DNA from: Terebella lapidaria | Taxonomy: Eukaryota > Annelida > Polychaeta > Terebellida > Terebellidae | Direction of reading: 5' to 3' | DNA length: 64,000 bases | Assembly: GCA_949152475.1 (NCBI GenBank) | Contig: OX424556.1 | Location: 53,092,451-53,156,450, forward strand | Shown: positions 10,530 to 21,589 of the stretch, piece by piece | Position numbering within the stretch: the stretch's first letter is position 1 | Layout: each line of letters begins with the position of its first letter | The notes under the pieces: generated by a model | Told to the model about the DNA's origin: nothing | The model's input: only the letters and a program-made list of their open reading frames with translations | Databases searched by the model: none | Translations under genes and position numbers: made by a program

Positions 10530-11604
10530 AAACGCAACGTTCAATATGTCTTTTAAATTTGACGTCGCAGAATAGGGTTTCGAACATAGTTTGAATTTGT
10601 TCAAGTATTCTCCCATGAATACGGTAATATACAAGAGAGAATGGGTGTCGGATCGACCCATTATCCAAACCACCAAAGGTTCTCCCATACAGTTCTCTAT
10701 TGGAGGAACTCCATCTGACTTCAAAGATCTCAGAAAATGGTGTTAAAAGTGAGAATACTTAAAATGAATGGAAAGCCAGTCACAGCAGGAGAAGAAGAAG
10801 ATATTGGTTTGTGAATTTGACATCACAATTCCTATTCGAACAAGTAAATGTGAGCTTACAGCAAAACAATCTAACTTCGTCCATGGGAATGAATTACAAT
10901 TATACAGCTATGATAGACGTTGTACTGAAATACGATGAGGAACCTAAAGAAACGCAATTTCAGTCACAACTTCTCTACGAGGATTCGGCTGAGTACAAGG
11001 ATTCCAGTCATATTAGGGTGAAGCAAATATGGGGATGGTCATCAGAGGTGAACTAACAAAGTCCGGAGACTATATGGACTTGGAATTACACAACAAGAAC
11101 GACTACTCATCAACGGCGTTCAACTTGATGTTGAATTTGTTCCAGCCATGGATAGCTTTGCTATCATGTCTGCTTCAGCAGGAGCTTCGTATTCCTTTGA
11201 GATCAGCGAGGCTGTGTTAAAATTGTGTCAGTGTAAATTGAACCCAGGGGTTCTAATATCACACGCGGAACAGTTAAATAAAATCACAAATCATTTACGC
11301 ATACATGAAATCTGACGTGAGATCATTCAACATTCAACCGGGAACATTTGCATGGGGGTGGATGATTATATTCCAAGGACAAATACCAAGTCCTGTGGTT
11401 ATAGTGATGCTTTCATCAAAAGCGTATGCTGGAGCATAGGACAAAAATCCTTTTAATTTCCAACATTTCAACTGCAATTATATAGAGTTCTTCATTGATG
11501 GTCAATCAGTGCCCGGTGATCCTATAGTGTGTGACTATAAAAATGGACATTACGTCGATGTCTATCTCAGTAGTCTCACCTCATTCTCACCTCATTCTCA
11601 TTGA
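10530..11604 (+). pseudogene. Polinton penton/minor-capsid-like gene (F54H12.2-like), decayed
   Basis: Several frames in succession match the family annotated in animals as 'F54H12.2-like', a Polinton structural protein with a jelly-roll fold. In order I see a segment around YKREWVSDRPI and GSPIQFSIGG (about 10630-10720); LFEQVNVSLQQNN with YTAMIDVVLKYDEEPK (10811-11050); then, in another frame, LLINGVQLDVEFVP with DSFAIMS and SYSFEISEAVL (about 11105-11215). It ends with NPFNFQHFN and FFIDGQSVPGDP (about 11445-11525). At least two frame changes and several stop codons interrupt the gene, so it is inactive. The order of motifs agrees with the intact family along the whole length. Confidence 0.75.
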
Positions 11605-12061
11605 GTGTAAGGTTGGCCTTAATGAGTTGAAGGTCGACCTCACCCTCCAAGCATTCACAGACGCCACTCATACTTAATTGAGTGCATGATTTTGAGTAAA
11701 TGTATGTATCAACCTATTACCGCTGTTAACCAAATTTTGATGCTGACAATAAAAAACCTATTAACCACAAACTTTCAGAATAGAAACAAAGCCCAACCAA
11801 ACATTCATATCCGAAGCCACACTGTTGAGGAGAATGTACAATCATGGCTGACAGGTGATCAAACAGACTTGCAAATGTGCATATTTTGGAAGGTGATGAT
11901 AGTAATGTGAGAAGAGAGTATAATTTCAACTTTGATATGGTCAGCAACGAGCGAAAGACCCCTTTCAGGGCTGTTGTAACTTGTATCTCCAGGTATAGAG
12001 CCACATCATTAGCCTGGAAATTCAATTCCAGCTGACACATAATTATTGTTAAGGATTGATT
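11605..12061. other. Decayed sequence shared with 32975-33500
   Basis: Bases about 11697-11840 align with two stretches inside the dehydrogenase intron (about 32981-33110 and 33348-33480). Each reads GTATCAA.CTATTACC, then a gap, TTTTGATGAT/CTG-type sequence and AATAGAAACAAAGCCC. Coding potential is degenerate. I do not recognise the source; it could be another piece of the Polinton or an unrelated interspersed repeat. Confidence 0.45.
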
Positions 12062-12770
12062 GCATGTGGTCGTCATGAACCTGGCATTGACCAGTTGTCC
12101 ATTCACTTATAATGTAAATATAAAGGTAACAAATTCATGAATTTACACACTTCCAATCAACGTGAAACTTTGCCTTTCTGATTGTTAGCCATCAAGGATT
12201 ACTAACCGAGACTCTGTTTCTTACTAAGCAATGTTAAATTTGTTAAATTAATCATTTTCATATGTCATTTTCCGACCTATTTCTCAGTCAACAAAATACA
12301 CTCACAACAAGGCGAGCGAGAGGATTATGCTGTGCAGCAAATAGCTAGGGAGGCCAGTAAAACTCACAGGTGATATGTACTCGGGTGCACCGAGGTGTTT
12401 GGGATTATGAATGTTCAGCTCATTGTATTTATCTCGCAGAAAGCATAGCCCTAGATATTCTCATTATTTTGACGACAACTATGAATAAATATATGCAACA
12501 GCCAGTGTTTGTCAAGTAGAACACTCGAATCTTCGTTTTGGTGAAACGTATAAAATGATTTATCTAATCATCAAATTGCACAGCTTCCGTGATATCATTT
12601 ATGAAACCATGCCTCGGTTCATCATCCATGAGTATATCTGTGTGTGATAGCCAAGTTTTAGGTCAAGGGATTGTATTGTTTTGGTGATTTTGTTACCTTT
12701 ACTTTCACATTATAAGTCAATGGAAAAGTGCCTCAATGCAGTCACCGGTAAGTTACGTGCAATCACACCT
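12062..12770. repeat. Inverted-repeat element, copy 1
   Basis: Its ends are imperfect inverted repeats. The left arm reads ACTTATAATGTAAATATAAA then GGTAACAAA (12105-12134); the right arm contains TTTGTTACCTTTACTTTC and CATTATAAGT (12688-12718). A second copy with the same ends lies at about 26190-26665. The outer limits are estimated from where the two copies stop aligning. No coding capacity; probably a non-autonomous DNA transposon. Confidence 0.5.
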
Positions 12771-13171
12771 TAACGCTTCGTTTCTATGCTGCATGTACAT
12801 TTCAACTTTATTACATCTGTGTTTTTTATACAATGATGTGTTGCACCTTACACACTAATATTACAGTTTTGAACTCTACAATATTGGAGTGTTTCCTACT
12901 GTATCAATATTGAGAGAAAATTCATTTTTGTACACTCACAATCAGGGGCGTGTGCAGTATTTTTGGAAAGAGGATGGACAATTTGACGGCAGGGGGTATG
13001 GGGGCCGCTCTAGGCCCCCAGAAGCTGAAGCCCTTCGCATGATATCAGGTGGATTTTCACCTTATTTATAGATATCACATTAAAATACCGTATAATGTGA
13101 CAGAGACTTTTAATTTGTGAAAGGCTTTTGCGCAATGCAGATTGTGATGAAAGAAATTATCATTATTTTAT
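12771..13171. other. Non-coding, a small GC hairpin
   Basis: There is no gene. Around 12995-13025 a G/C-rich inverted repeat (GGGGGCC...GGCCCCC) stands out from the AT-rich surroundings and may be the end of an unrecognised element. Confidence 0.35.
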
Positions 13172-13833
13172 TGTGGCGATTTTGCCCAAAGATCGCGGTA
13201 GGAGATTCTTCGTTAAACACTTTCTTGTTTTGGCCGCTTCTGTTCGAAGCTCGTGAGTTGTCATGGCGACTCACCGTCCTTCTCTCTATCCATTATATTG
13301 AACAATGGTTTTACGTCATCTCTCGTGCTCACGGCTCTAGTAAAAAATACTATGGCCGCACTTTGTGTGGCCGGTGTTGTCCAGAGAAAGAGCACGACAG
13401 GTTAGTTCACGCCATGAGCTCCTTGTCCTTGTTCGAGTAAAGGCCTTAGGGACAATTTCCAATCGGGGGCCCAGGAGGGAGACCGTGCTGATTCAGGGCT
13501 CGTCCCTGTGATCACCAGTTTCTCGCCCTGGGATGGTGTGACACAGGCTCTGGCTAGACCGTCGGGCTGTCCAGGGTTCTATCCCTGTGGCAGTGCCGTC
13601 GGCAAGGCCGGCCAGCAATATGCCCATGGGTAAGGGCTCCGCGGTGCCGCTCCCATGGCATCTCGGCCTCTACACACGGCTACATTACCATAACTGATGT
13701 ATACTGTATGTTGTATCTATGATGTGATGTATGAAGGCCGGATTCGTCTGGACGGACTGTTACCTGGTTGTAGTTCTAGTAATTACGATGCTCGTTGCGT
13801 GCGCCATGTGTGCTGTGGGCGTAGAACGTTACT
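13172..13833 (+). repeat. 5' LTR of the gypsy element
   Basis: It begins TGTGGCGATTTTGCC and ends around CGTAGAACGTTACT, just before the primer-binding site. It aligns with the solo LTRs at 1609-2306 and 20551-21110 (reverse). It is about 170 bp longer than the 3' LTR. Confidence 0.85.
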
Positions 13834-13852
13834 TTGGTGCCGTGACCAGGAT
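13834..13852 (+). promoter_or_regulatory. Primer-binding site matching tRNA-His
   Basis: Immediately after the LTR the sequence is TTGGTGCCGTGACCAGGAT. TGG plus TGCCGTGA is the exact complement of the CCA-tailed 3' acceptor strand of eukaryotic tRNA-His (TCACGGCA-CCA). Assignment to tRNA-His is from knowledge of that tRNA and was not searched. Confidence 0.65.
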
Positions 13853-14022
13853 AGTCCGACGGTGTTCTATCGCAGCCTACCGTCACAGAATCTAGCCCCT
13901 TCATCCTCGAAGACCGCCTGTTCTTCTCTTGGACAAGTAGACAAAAAATAAAGAATGGCAAATCAAGATAATGAAAATATCTCCTAGCATACCTGCTCCC
14001 ACGATATCCTAATTGCACAGGA

Positions 14023-14316
14023 GTGACGTCACTCCAGCGCGATGAGGATTCCTCGTCAAACTCGGACATGGACCTGCCAGGGAGATCGCAGGCCACCGAC
14101 CCCTTCAGAAACACGGCGGCCCGAGCCACAGGAGCCCACCCCCGCACGCAGACCTGCCGTTACAGGCACTGGCACCCCGAGTTCGAACTGGAGGTGCGGC
14201 TCAGTTCCAGCGAGTCTTCCTTGAGTCCGGCGGTGTACTTGGGCGAGTCTGAGGTACGAGGGGCAGTTACCCCATGTGGTAATGGCCGCTGCTGCACAGC
14301 CGGATGTAACGGATGA
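14023..14316 (+). pseudogene. gag-like remnant of the gypsy element
   Basis: This is a short frame rich in Arg, Pro, Ser and Thr near the position expected for the gag N terminus. An alternative frame at 14042-14224 is equally Arg/Pro-rich, which suggests a frameshift. No zinc knuckle or capsid motif is visible. The call rests on position between the primer-binding site and the integrase. Confidence 0.35.
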
Positions 14317-14496
14317 GGAATCGGCCTACCTAGGCAGCTACTCTTAGGTATAGAGGCCCTCGAGGCCGAACAGAAACCTTCCAAGGCTGAGCATGAAACC
14401 TACAAGTAGGAGATATAATCCCTGGTCTGCCAGTGGGAATGCCTCGCTCTCTGGGAAGGCCTACTATGCCGGAGCTATTAGCCACCGAGCCCACTG

Positions 14497-15480
14497 CCTC
14501 CCATTTGGCAGTTGGTGCTTCCGGCGAAGCTGCGCAAAGAATTACTCCATCAGTTGCACGACCTCTGGGTGATCGGCCATCTAGGCATCCAGAGGACCAT
14601 CCATCGGCTACAACAACGCTTTCACTGGCCTGGTAGCAGCTTGGACATGCAGCGGTGGTGCGCAGGTTGCCCTCGATGTCAGGCTCGGAAAGGAGTTCCG
14701 GCTACTGGCCGCCACCCCTAACCACGGTTAAGGCTGGTGCGCCATTCGACCGGATAGCCTTGGATATTCTGGATACTCACCGGGTCACTCCATGTGGGTT
14801 CGGGTACACCCGGTGATCTCGGACTATTTTACCGAGTACACCGACGCCTATCCACTGCGCCACCAGACTGCAGACGAGGTAGCTTGGTTGCTGGTGAATA
14901 GGTGGGTGGTTTACCATGGCGTACCCAAGCAGGTACACTTGGATCAGGGTACACAGTTTGAAAGCAACCTGTTCCCGGGCCTAGCACAGATGCTGGGGAG
15001 TACCAAGGTCCGGACCACCCCTTACAGGCCACAGTCTGACGGACAGATCGAGCGGTTCAACCGATCGATCCTGAACATGCTGTTGCCTTTCAAATACGAT
15101 CGTGCAAACGACTGGGATGACCACCACCCGTATGTTTTAATGGCGTACAGGTCGTCCACAATCTGCAAATGGATATCATGTATCCAACTGCGGCGAGACC
15201 GGTCCGGTACCCCAGTGCAGTCCTGAGTACGTGGAGTGGGTTCGTCGCGCCATGGCGAACGCCCAAGACTTTGCACGAGCTTGCCCGGATAAGTCCGCTA
15301 ACCGGCAAAAGCATGGCTATGAAGCCCATGCTAAGGGTAGGCCCGCTGTTGCGGAAGGCGACAAGGTGCGCTATAATTATCCACCGGCCAAACAGGGCAA
15401 CAAGTTTGCAAGGCCGTGGATAGAGTCATTTATCGTCTGGATTCCAATCCGGATTGGGTTCTGGTGGTCCATATTGACAA
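14497..15480 (+). pseudogene. gypsy integrase, disrupted
   Basis: Read in pieces across frames, this contains the H2C2 zinc-binding domain (14512-14721, with HLGIQRTIHRL, FHWPG and WCAGCPRCQARKG). The catalytic core follows at 14792-15226 (DYFTEYTDAYPL, HLDQGTQFES and the catalytic Glu in DGQIERFNR). The C-terminal SH3-like/GPY end lies at about 15340-15480 (VHIDNLKKYEGP). The D,D,E residues are recognisable, but at least two frame changes separate the domains, so no full-length enzyme can be made. In an intact element it would insert the cDNA into the genome. Confidence 0.85.
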
Positions 15481-18198
15481 CCTGAAGAAGTACGAGGGCC
15501 CGCTCGTCATGGATCCGCTCATACAGGATGCCGAACCGGATGATGTTCCTCTTTTGGACGCATCCGAACAGCATCCACGGACATCGGACGAGCGTATATG
15601 CGGTATAGTGGGTCTCCCGGACCCGTCTGATTCGTCGGATGGGCAAGCGGATGACTTTCACCATGTTTGCGGCTACGTTGCCAAGCACGTGCGTCGTAGC
15701 GATATGGGTGGGAATAACATCCTGCTCATGCGGATGCATGTGTGGTATCCATCTATCACACCAAGGATGGATTTCAGGCTGTTCCGCAAGGATCCGGACG
15801 ACTTCACGCCCTCGTCACTGCTTCTGTGGTGATCTCCAGGTGTGAGGCCTCCAGACACCTTTGCATCGTAGCGCCCCCACTCTACATCCGCCCTCCCGTA
15901 GTTTCTAACACTAAGGACGTGCGGCATACCTCTCTTCATCATGTGGACTGCTGTCCAGCGTAGTTAACCCAACGCCTAAGCTGGCCGGACCACTTTTGTG
16001 GATTTGCCAGATGCCCAATAGTCCTGGAACAGGCTCTCATATGGCCAGACTGAGGCTGGGATTTTTCGTCCGCTACAGGGGACACGCCTTCCCACGGATA
16101 TGGGGAACTGGCTATGGACGCTTTTGGGTGACATACTTTGGTGTGTCATCACTCGTGTGCCACTACTGTAATTAAGTTTATAGTAGCTTGAGGTTTCTAA
16201 CGGCAGGAAACCGTTTTACCATTATGGGTGGCTGTTAAGTCCGCATGTGCGGACCAGTCACAGCAGTGGGTGGACGCTCATTCTCGTCCGGATTGCACCT
16301 TACATAAGGCAGTCCGACCGGAATGATCCGACCCTACTTTCAAGAAGGGGGTCGTATTCTAGTTGCGTAGCATACTTTGTGGTTTTTAATCCCTATCATT
16401 TTATCGGACAAGGTCAATATGCCATGCTGTGGCGATTGTCTGGGTCTGGACTCTGTTCACGGGCAGATCCGGACGACCGCCGGCTATTGATTTCATCATG
16501 TTTGGGATTCTCTAGATTGTGCGCCGGCATGAAGGGTTCGCCCCCTAATCATTGAGGTTATGGACCTCCGCACTCCGGTGGTTGATTTATGGCTCCGGGT
16601 TTGAACGGTGCATTGCTCGATGGCTTTATTGTACCTTGCAGTTGCTAGTGGGCATTTGACCAACGCCCATAGGGCGCGCAAGTGTCTTTAGGGCTGTCAA
16701 TGGGCACACACGTTCGCCTTGTAAGCGTAACTTCGGCTATGGGAAGTGTTTATATTTATTTATCCATCTCATGTTATCATTTACTGAGTGGATTATTTAA
16801 ACCACAAGCATGCGGCATGTCTCTGCAGAATTCTGTTCTTGCTCATTTAATGACACAATTGGGACAAGTTTGTGAAATTTCCTTTCTGGTGCAACAGAGG
16901 GTTGGAAATCAGGTGATTTCCGCTTTCGAAAGAGGGATGTAGGGAATTGTGTTGATTTTGACAGTCGCGGTGTGATGTGATATTCGAAAAGACTGGAGAA
17001 CGGCAATTTATTGTTGTTTTCGTATGACATAGGCTAATTGTACAATCCACCAGGGATTGCGCTACTGACAATTTGGGCACAATTTTCACCCTTCTGGGAG
17101 CGATAATTTCTCGTCATTGACCGCCAGCGCGGCAGCTATAGCTAATGACAGATATTATCGCTTGTATGTTATTTGCAGGGTCCCCCGGGATAGAATTTTC
17201 TTTTTCTATCCGTATCCACGGTTTGATTTCGAGTCACCAGAGAGAAATGCCTGGCTCTGCATGAGTTTAGAGCATTTGTATTTTGGTCCGGGCAATGTGT
17301 CATTATGACCGGGGACAGAAGTCTAAGGCGACACCGCGTGCACTGCTGCGCGAGTAGAATTGGTGTCCTATTTCTTACATAAATATATATAGGCCTATAT
17401 ATGTATTTACTATGTCGTACTCGATTTAATCAAACTCCAGTGATCTGCGCATTTATATTGTGCAACTCATACTTCGTCCGCTGCTGCGGTGCCGGATCCC
17501 GCGGGATCTGGCGTGGCCGGCGTTTGAGGTGCGAGTGTGTTACCAGTCATGTGCCCCGTGCGCTGGCCGCGCGAAGATGTATATATGTGCGGGTATCTGC
17601 CTTTGCGGATATCTGCCGTACGTGCGTCTGAGCGCCGGCTGGCCGGGTAATTATGCGGATACTGGTAGTCAACGCGGCAAGCCGAGACAGCTGTCTGCGT
17701 GTACATTTATGTACGCGCGGGCGCGCCGGAGTCGCTCTTCGCGGCTCCGCCCTGCCTTGAGCCCTAGCGGGCTTAGGGCGCCGGTTGGCGAGGGCAACCG
17801 GCAACCCTTTTTAGAGGTACTACCACTTTTGATCACTTGGTGTGTCGTTTTATAAATTTTCTAAATTGAAAGTTTAACCTTAAAGATTTTCCAAAGATTG
17901 GCACACCGTCTCTTTCGGCGGATGACCTTCCAAGGTCATCATCCTTTCTGGACCACCTCGCACAAAATTTTAGCTTGTTTATTAGGGTATATTCAAAATT
18001 TTGGAGCACGTTCGGTATAGACCGTAAGTCCGGGGGTAGTTCCCCATTCTTCCAAAATGGACCCTTATGGTCCGCGTCTTTTGCGTCGTGACTTCCGGGT
18101 GTCGTTCACCTTGCTTCCTTCCGGTCCTGACATGTGATACCTTCGTCATGTTTGCCAGTTTTGGGCGCGGGCAGAGCATGTTGGGGACCAACATTGTG
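15481..18198. other. Long non-coding 3' internal region of the gypsy element
   Basis: A frame continuing to 15832 reads through a degenerate acidic segment and shows no clear chromodomain. From 15850 to 18198 I see no envelope or other recognisable gene. The segment 17480-17815 is unusually GC- and CpG-rich. It ends in two stable stem-loops, GCCCTAGCGGGCTTAGGGC and GCCGGTTGGCGAGGGCAACC plus GGC, followed by a T run. Confidence 0.5.
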
Positions 18199-18208
18199 AG
18201 AAGGGGGT
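18199..18208 (+). promoter_or_regulatory. Polypurine tract of the gypsy element
   Basis: AGAAGGGGG lies directly upstream of the 3' LTR (TAA then TGTGGCG). This is the usual position and composition of the primer for plus-strand DNA synthesis. Confidence 0.7.
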
Positions 18209-18210
18209 AA

Positions 18211-18701
18211 TGTGGCGATTTTGCCGAAGATCCCGGCAGGAGATTCTTTGTTAAACGCTTTCTTGTTTTGGACGCTTCTGTTCGAAGCTCATGAGTCATC
18301 ACGGCGACTCACCGTCCTTCTCTCTATCCATTATACTGAACAATGTTTTTACGTCATCTCTCGTGCTCACGGCTCTAGTCGGCCCCCGACAATTTCCAGT
18401 CGGGGGCCTAGGAGGGAGACCTTGTTGATTCAGGGATCGTCCCTGTGATCAGCGGTTTTGTCGCCCTGGGATGGTTTGACGTCCCTGTGGCAGTGCCGTC
18501 GGCGAGGCCGGCCAGCAATATGCCCACGCGTACGGGCTCCGGCATCTAGGGCTCTACACACGGCTACATGCATGTGTTGTATATCTATGATGTGATTTAT
18601 GAAGGCCGGATTCGTCCGGACGGACTGTTGCCTGGTTGTAGTTCTAGTAATTACGACGCCCGCTCCGTGCGCCTTGTGCGCCGTGGGCGTCGAACGTTAC
18701 A
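18211..18701 (+). repeat. 3' LTR of the gypsy element
   Basis: It starts TGTGGCGATTTTGCC and ends CGAACGTTACA. It aligns with the 5' LTR but lacks about 170 bp, mainly in two internal blocks. It contains the CGGATTCGTCCGGACGGACTG segment shared by all four LTR copies in the window. Confidence 0.85.
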
Positions 18702-19106
18702 TTCACTTTATTATGTAATGCCAGATGGCGATTACATCTGTAGTGCCTACAGTGCCGCAATCCTGCATTCTGGGTTTCAGTTTCCTCCGGTCCCACAGAT
18801 ATATGTATAATAATTTGTGAATTGCAGTATGCCCCTCTCGTGACTCAGCGGATGTCATGACTCTATATGACACCTTGAAGAGGGACACAGCTTGCGGCGG
18901 GAATCACCCTCGTGGCGAACGAATGTGACAGAAAGCTTTATAGAATGGGCTTGGATGTTCTTTGGTTGATTCTGAGCGTAGGTCATAATTTTCAGATCCA
19001 ATGATTTATTGGGATAAAAATGACAATGTTTAATCTTCAACACATGATGTTGTATTCCATCGACGATCGAACATTTCGATTGACAAACCTATGCAACCCC
19101 ATATTC
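18702..19106. other. Non-coding spacer
   Basis: I see no gene or definable repeat between the gypsy 3' LTR and the MITE that begins near 19107. Confidence 0.4.
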
Positions 19107-20183
19107 AAAGCAACTGCCGTCGAATCCTGTCAATATTTTTTTGAAAACTATATTTCATATTAAACATGATAAATCAACTGAATGAAACATACTCACATAC
19201 AATGTAATGTAAATAACCAGTTCTCAGGGAAATTTTGCTCATTTGAACAGGCGGTTCTCGCGTGAATACAGGAACTATATCCATCACACGCAGATGTAAA
19301 CACAGCATAGAAGTGTGAGATAGACTGACAATTCCATGTACATCATGGTGTATCACTGATTATTTTCTCATCACTATAGTTAAGTACATCCATCAGTGAA
19401 ACACGCTTTTTGGCCATAGTTTTGTTTTGGGTAATCGGATCAACTTCAAATCTTGTGTGTCTCAATTGAGTATCAAGCCGTAATTTTTCACCAAATTTCA
19501 GAATTCTATCTGAAAAATTGGAAAAGTTGGCAATCTAACCCAATGTTAAATTTCAGTCCGAAAAGGGATCAAGTAAATTTCAACAAATTCAGGGATTTCA
19601 TCATGTTTATGCCCATACAGAATGAACATTTTGCAATGATTTGGAGTCGGAAGGCATAGTCGGTGTATATTAGAAGAATATGTTTATTCCGAAGTGATAT
19701 ATAACTCGTACATCGAATAAAAATTGTTGTTTTTCTGTGCAGACTCTGAAATTCCATGTTGGGGCTGCAATTTAACATTGGGTGAGATTGCCAACTTTTT
19801 TTGAGATAGAATTCTGAAATTTGGTGAAAAATTACGGCATGATACCCAATTGAGACACACAAAATTTCAAGTTGATCCAATGATCCAAAACAAAACTACG
19901 GCCAAATAGCGTTTTTCACTGATGGATGAACTTGACTTTACACTATATATGCCCATACGAACTGGAAAATGTACTCGATGTAGACTTTTAAGCGCGATTT
20001 GGGCATTTGTTTACATTCGGGTTTGATGGATACACTTCGTTTGTTCATTTACAAAACCGTTACAAAATGGGTATTAAAACGGATGAAAAGACAACTCGAC
20101 GGACTGTAATCGTCAAAATCATAGTGCATACCTTTTGCTATATTGCATTAGATGTGTTTCACAAAAAGTTTAGGCAGTAGCTC
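19107..20183. mobile_element. MITE family B, copy 1, interrupted by element C
   Basis: Both halves align in reverse orientation with the compact copy at 40293-40839. The left end reads AAAGCAACTGCCGTCGAATC and the right end GGCAGTAGCT. The extra DNA at 19375-19940 is absent from the other copy, whose sequence runs uninterrupted through CTCATCACTACACTATATAT. No coding capacity. The ends suggest a TTAA target, clearer in copy 2. Confidence 0.75.
19375..19940. mobile_element. Inverted-repeat element C nested in MITE B
   Basis: This 566-bp insertion has long inverted repeats of about 180 bp. The outer ends read TATAGTTAAGTACATCCATC and, reversed, TAAAGTCAAGTTCATCCATC. The arms continue with ACGGCCA/TTGGCCATAGTTTTG and AAATTTCAGAATTCTATCT. 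The target duplication cannot be resolved because the target has an internal CACTACACTA repeat. No protein. Confidence 0.75.
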
Positions 20184-20546
20184 TAATACAACAAAATGTT
20201 GCATTGGGGGCAGCGTTTATCCCCCTCCCATCAACCAAAGGACGAAGGGGTTGGGTGGCGTGGAGGTGAGGTAGGGAGGTCCTGGCATTAGCATTTTAAT
20301 TTCAAAGATATCAATATCTATATGATGTGACCGCTGATCATGTCTGTGTTAACTAACAATATGGGAACATTGTCATGCCGTACTCGTGAAAGAAAATGTT
20401 CGCGCGCTGTACACACTCCGTACACACCAATCGGATGGATTTTGTGAAAGAGGGCGCACGAAGGTACCTATTTCATGGGTAGTGGGGGCATGGCTCCCCC
20501 CCCCCCCTTCTAAAGACGCCAGTGCACATTTTTTTAATATTTTGGA
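20184..20546. other. Non-coding spacer with a C run
   Basis: No gene is visible. A CT/C-rich tract at about 20492-20506 and a GGGTGGCGTGGAGGTGAGG stretch near 20250 are the only notable sequences. Confidence 0.35.
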
Positions 20547-20550
20547 CAGA

Positions 20551-21110
20551 TGAAAAGTTCGGCGGGCGCCCGCTACAGGGCGTCCGGCACCACTCTACGG
20601 AATACTTCTACCAGGTACAGTCAGCCCGGAACGAGTCCGGCCGTCACACACTACGACATAACACATGCATCTCACCAACTCCTTAACTACAATATGCATA
20701 TTACATAGTTATGGTAATGTAGCCGTATGTAGAGCCCGAGATGCCATGGGAGCGGCACCACGGAACCCGTACACGTGGGCATGTTGCTGGCCGGCCTCGC
20801 CGAAGGCACTGTCACAGAGATGGAACTCTGAGCCAGCCCGACGGTCTGCCAGAGCCTGTGTCACACCACCCCGGGTGGAGAAGAGAACTGGCGATCCACA
20901 GGGCTTGCGCCCCCGAGTCAGCAACTGTCTCTACCCCAGCCCGGGCCCCCCAATGGAAATCGTCCCCAGGGCCCGCGAGGGCCTTACCCAAGACACAGGG
21001 ACGTAAAGCTCATGGCGAGCCTCGGAACTCGAACGGTCTAAAGATAGGCCACAATACTTGCTAGTGTTTTGCAAAGACTCCTGCCGTGTGCTTTGGGCAA
21101 AATCACCACA
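20551..21110 (-). mobile_element. Solo LTR of the gypsy family, reverse orientation
   Basis: On the minus strand it starts TGTGGTGATTTTGCCCAAAG (21110) and ends CGAACTTTTCA (20551). It is flanked by CAGA at 20547-20550 and 21111-21114, a perfect 4-bp target duplication. It shares blocks with the LTRs at 1609, 13172 and 18211 but is clearly diverged from them, for example around CCCGCCGGACGC. Confidence 0.85.
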
Positions 21111-21114
21111 CAGA

Positions 21115-21589
21115 TTGTTGGTATTCGGGGTAATGATAACATAAATGTATGAAACAATTTAAATAAAGGTATTGCTTATAAAATTCACCATCTTCTACAT
21201 TGTTGTCGTCAAAGGAATTTGGCTGGCTATCGATTTGCAAGAGATGCATCACCCCCGAGCCGCCCCCGCACCCTACCTCCCTACTCCCCCCGCCCCCTAT
21301 AATTTCAGAAACAAAATCGGTGATAGCGCTAGCATGACCTAGGTCAAATTTTATATGTGTGTGTTCTGTTAACTTCTGCTCCTGTTTTTTTTCTGGAATA
21401 TATAATTGTGTGACATGTACATTTGCAAACGACGTATGTTATACCGATTCTGTATAATGTATTTCGTATATTTATATGCGTACATGTGACACAGTGATAT
21501 AATTGTAAGACCAATATAACATTTTTCATTGCACATGCTCACATCCGGCCGAATCCGCCAATTTGCGCCCTTGTGGAAACCTTTTTTCA
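21115..21589. other. Non-coding spacer
   Basis: No gene or mobile element is recognised. A C-rich stretch at about 21249-21300 precedes AT-rich sequence. Confidence 0.35.

Larger units (their letters stand above)
13172..18701 (+). mobile_element. Ty3/gypsy LTR retrotransposon, internally deleted
   Basis: Two related LTRs (13172-13833 and 18211-18701) face the same way and enclose a primer-binding site, a short gag-like remnant, an integrase remnant and a polypurine tract. Protease, reverse transcriptase and RNase H are absent: the sequence passes from gag-like DNA straight to the integrase zinc-binding domain near 14500. The LTRs differ substantially, including a deletion in the 3' copy, so the insertion is old. 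The flanking tetranucleotides (TTAT and TTCA) do not match, so the target duplication is mutated or the copy is recombinant. About 2.2 kb of non-coding DNA lies between the integrase and the 3' LTR. Confidence 0.85.

Noticed and set aside
17467..17855. Overlapping Arg- and Ala-rich open frames on both strands
   Set aside because: They come from the CpG-rich block, which lacks stop codons by composition; no family features.
18702..18705. Target duplication of the gypsy element at 13172-18701
   Set aside because: The flanking tetranucleotides TTAT and TTCA do not agree, so I do not claim a duplication for this copy although the solo LTRs of the family have perfect ones.
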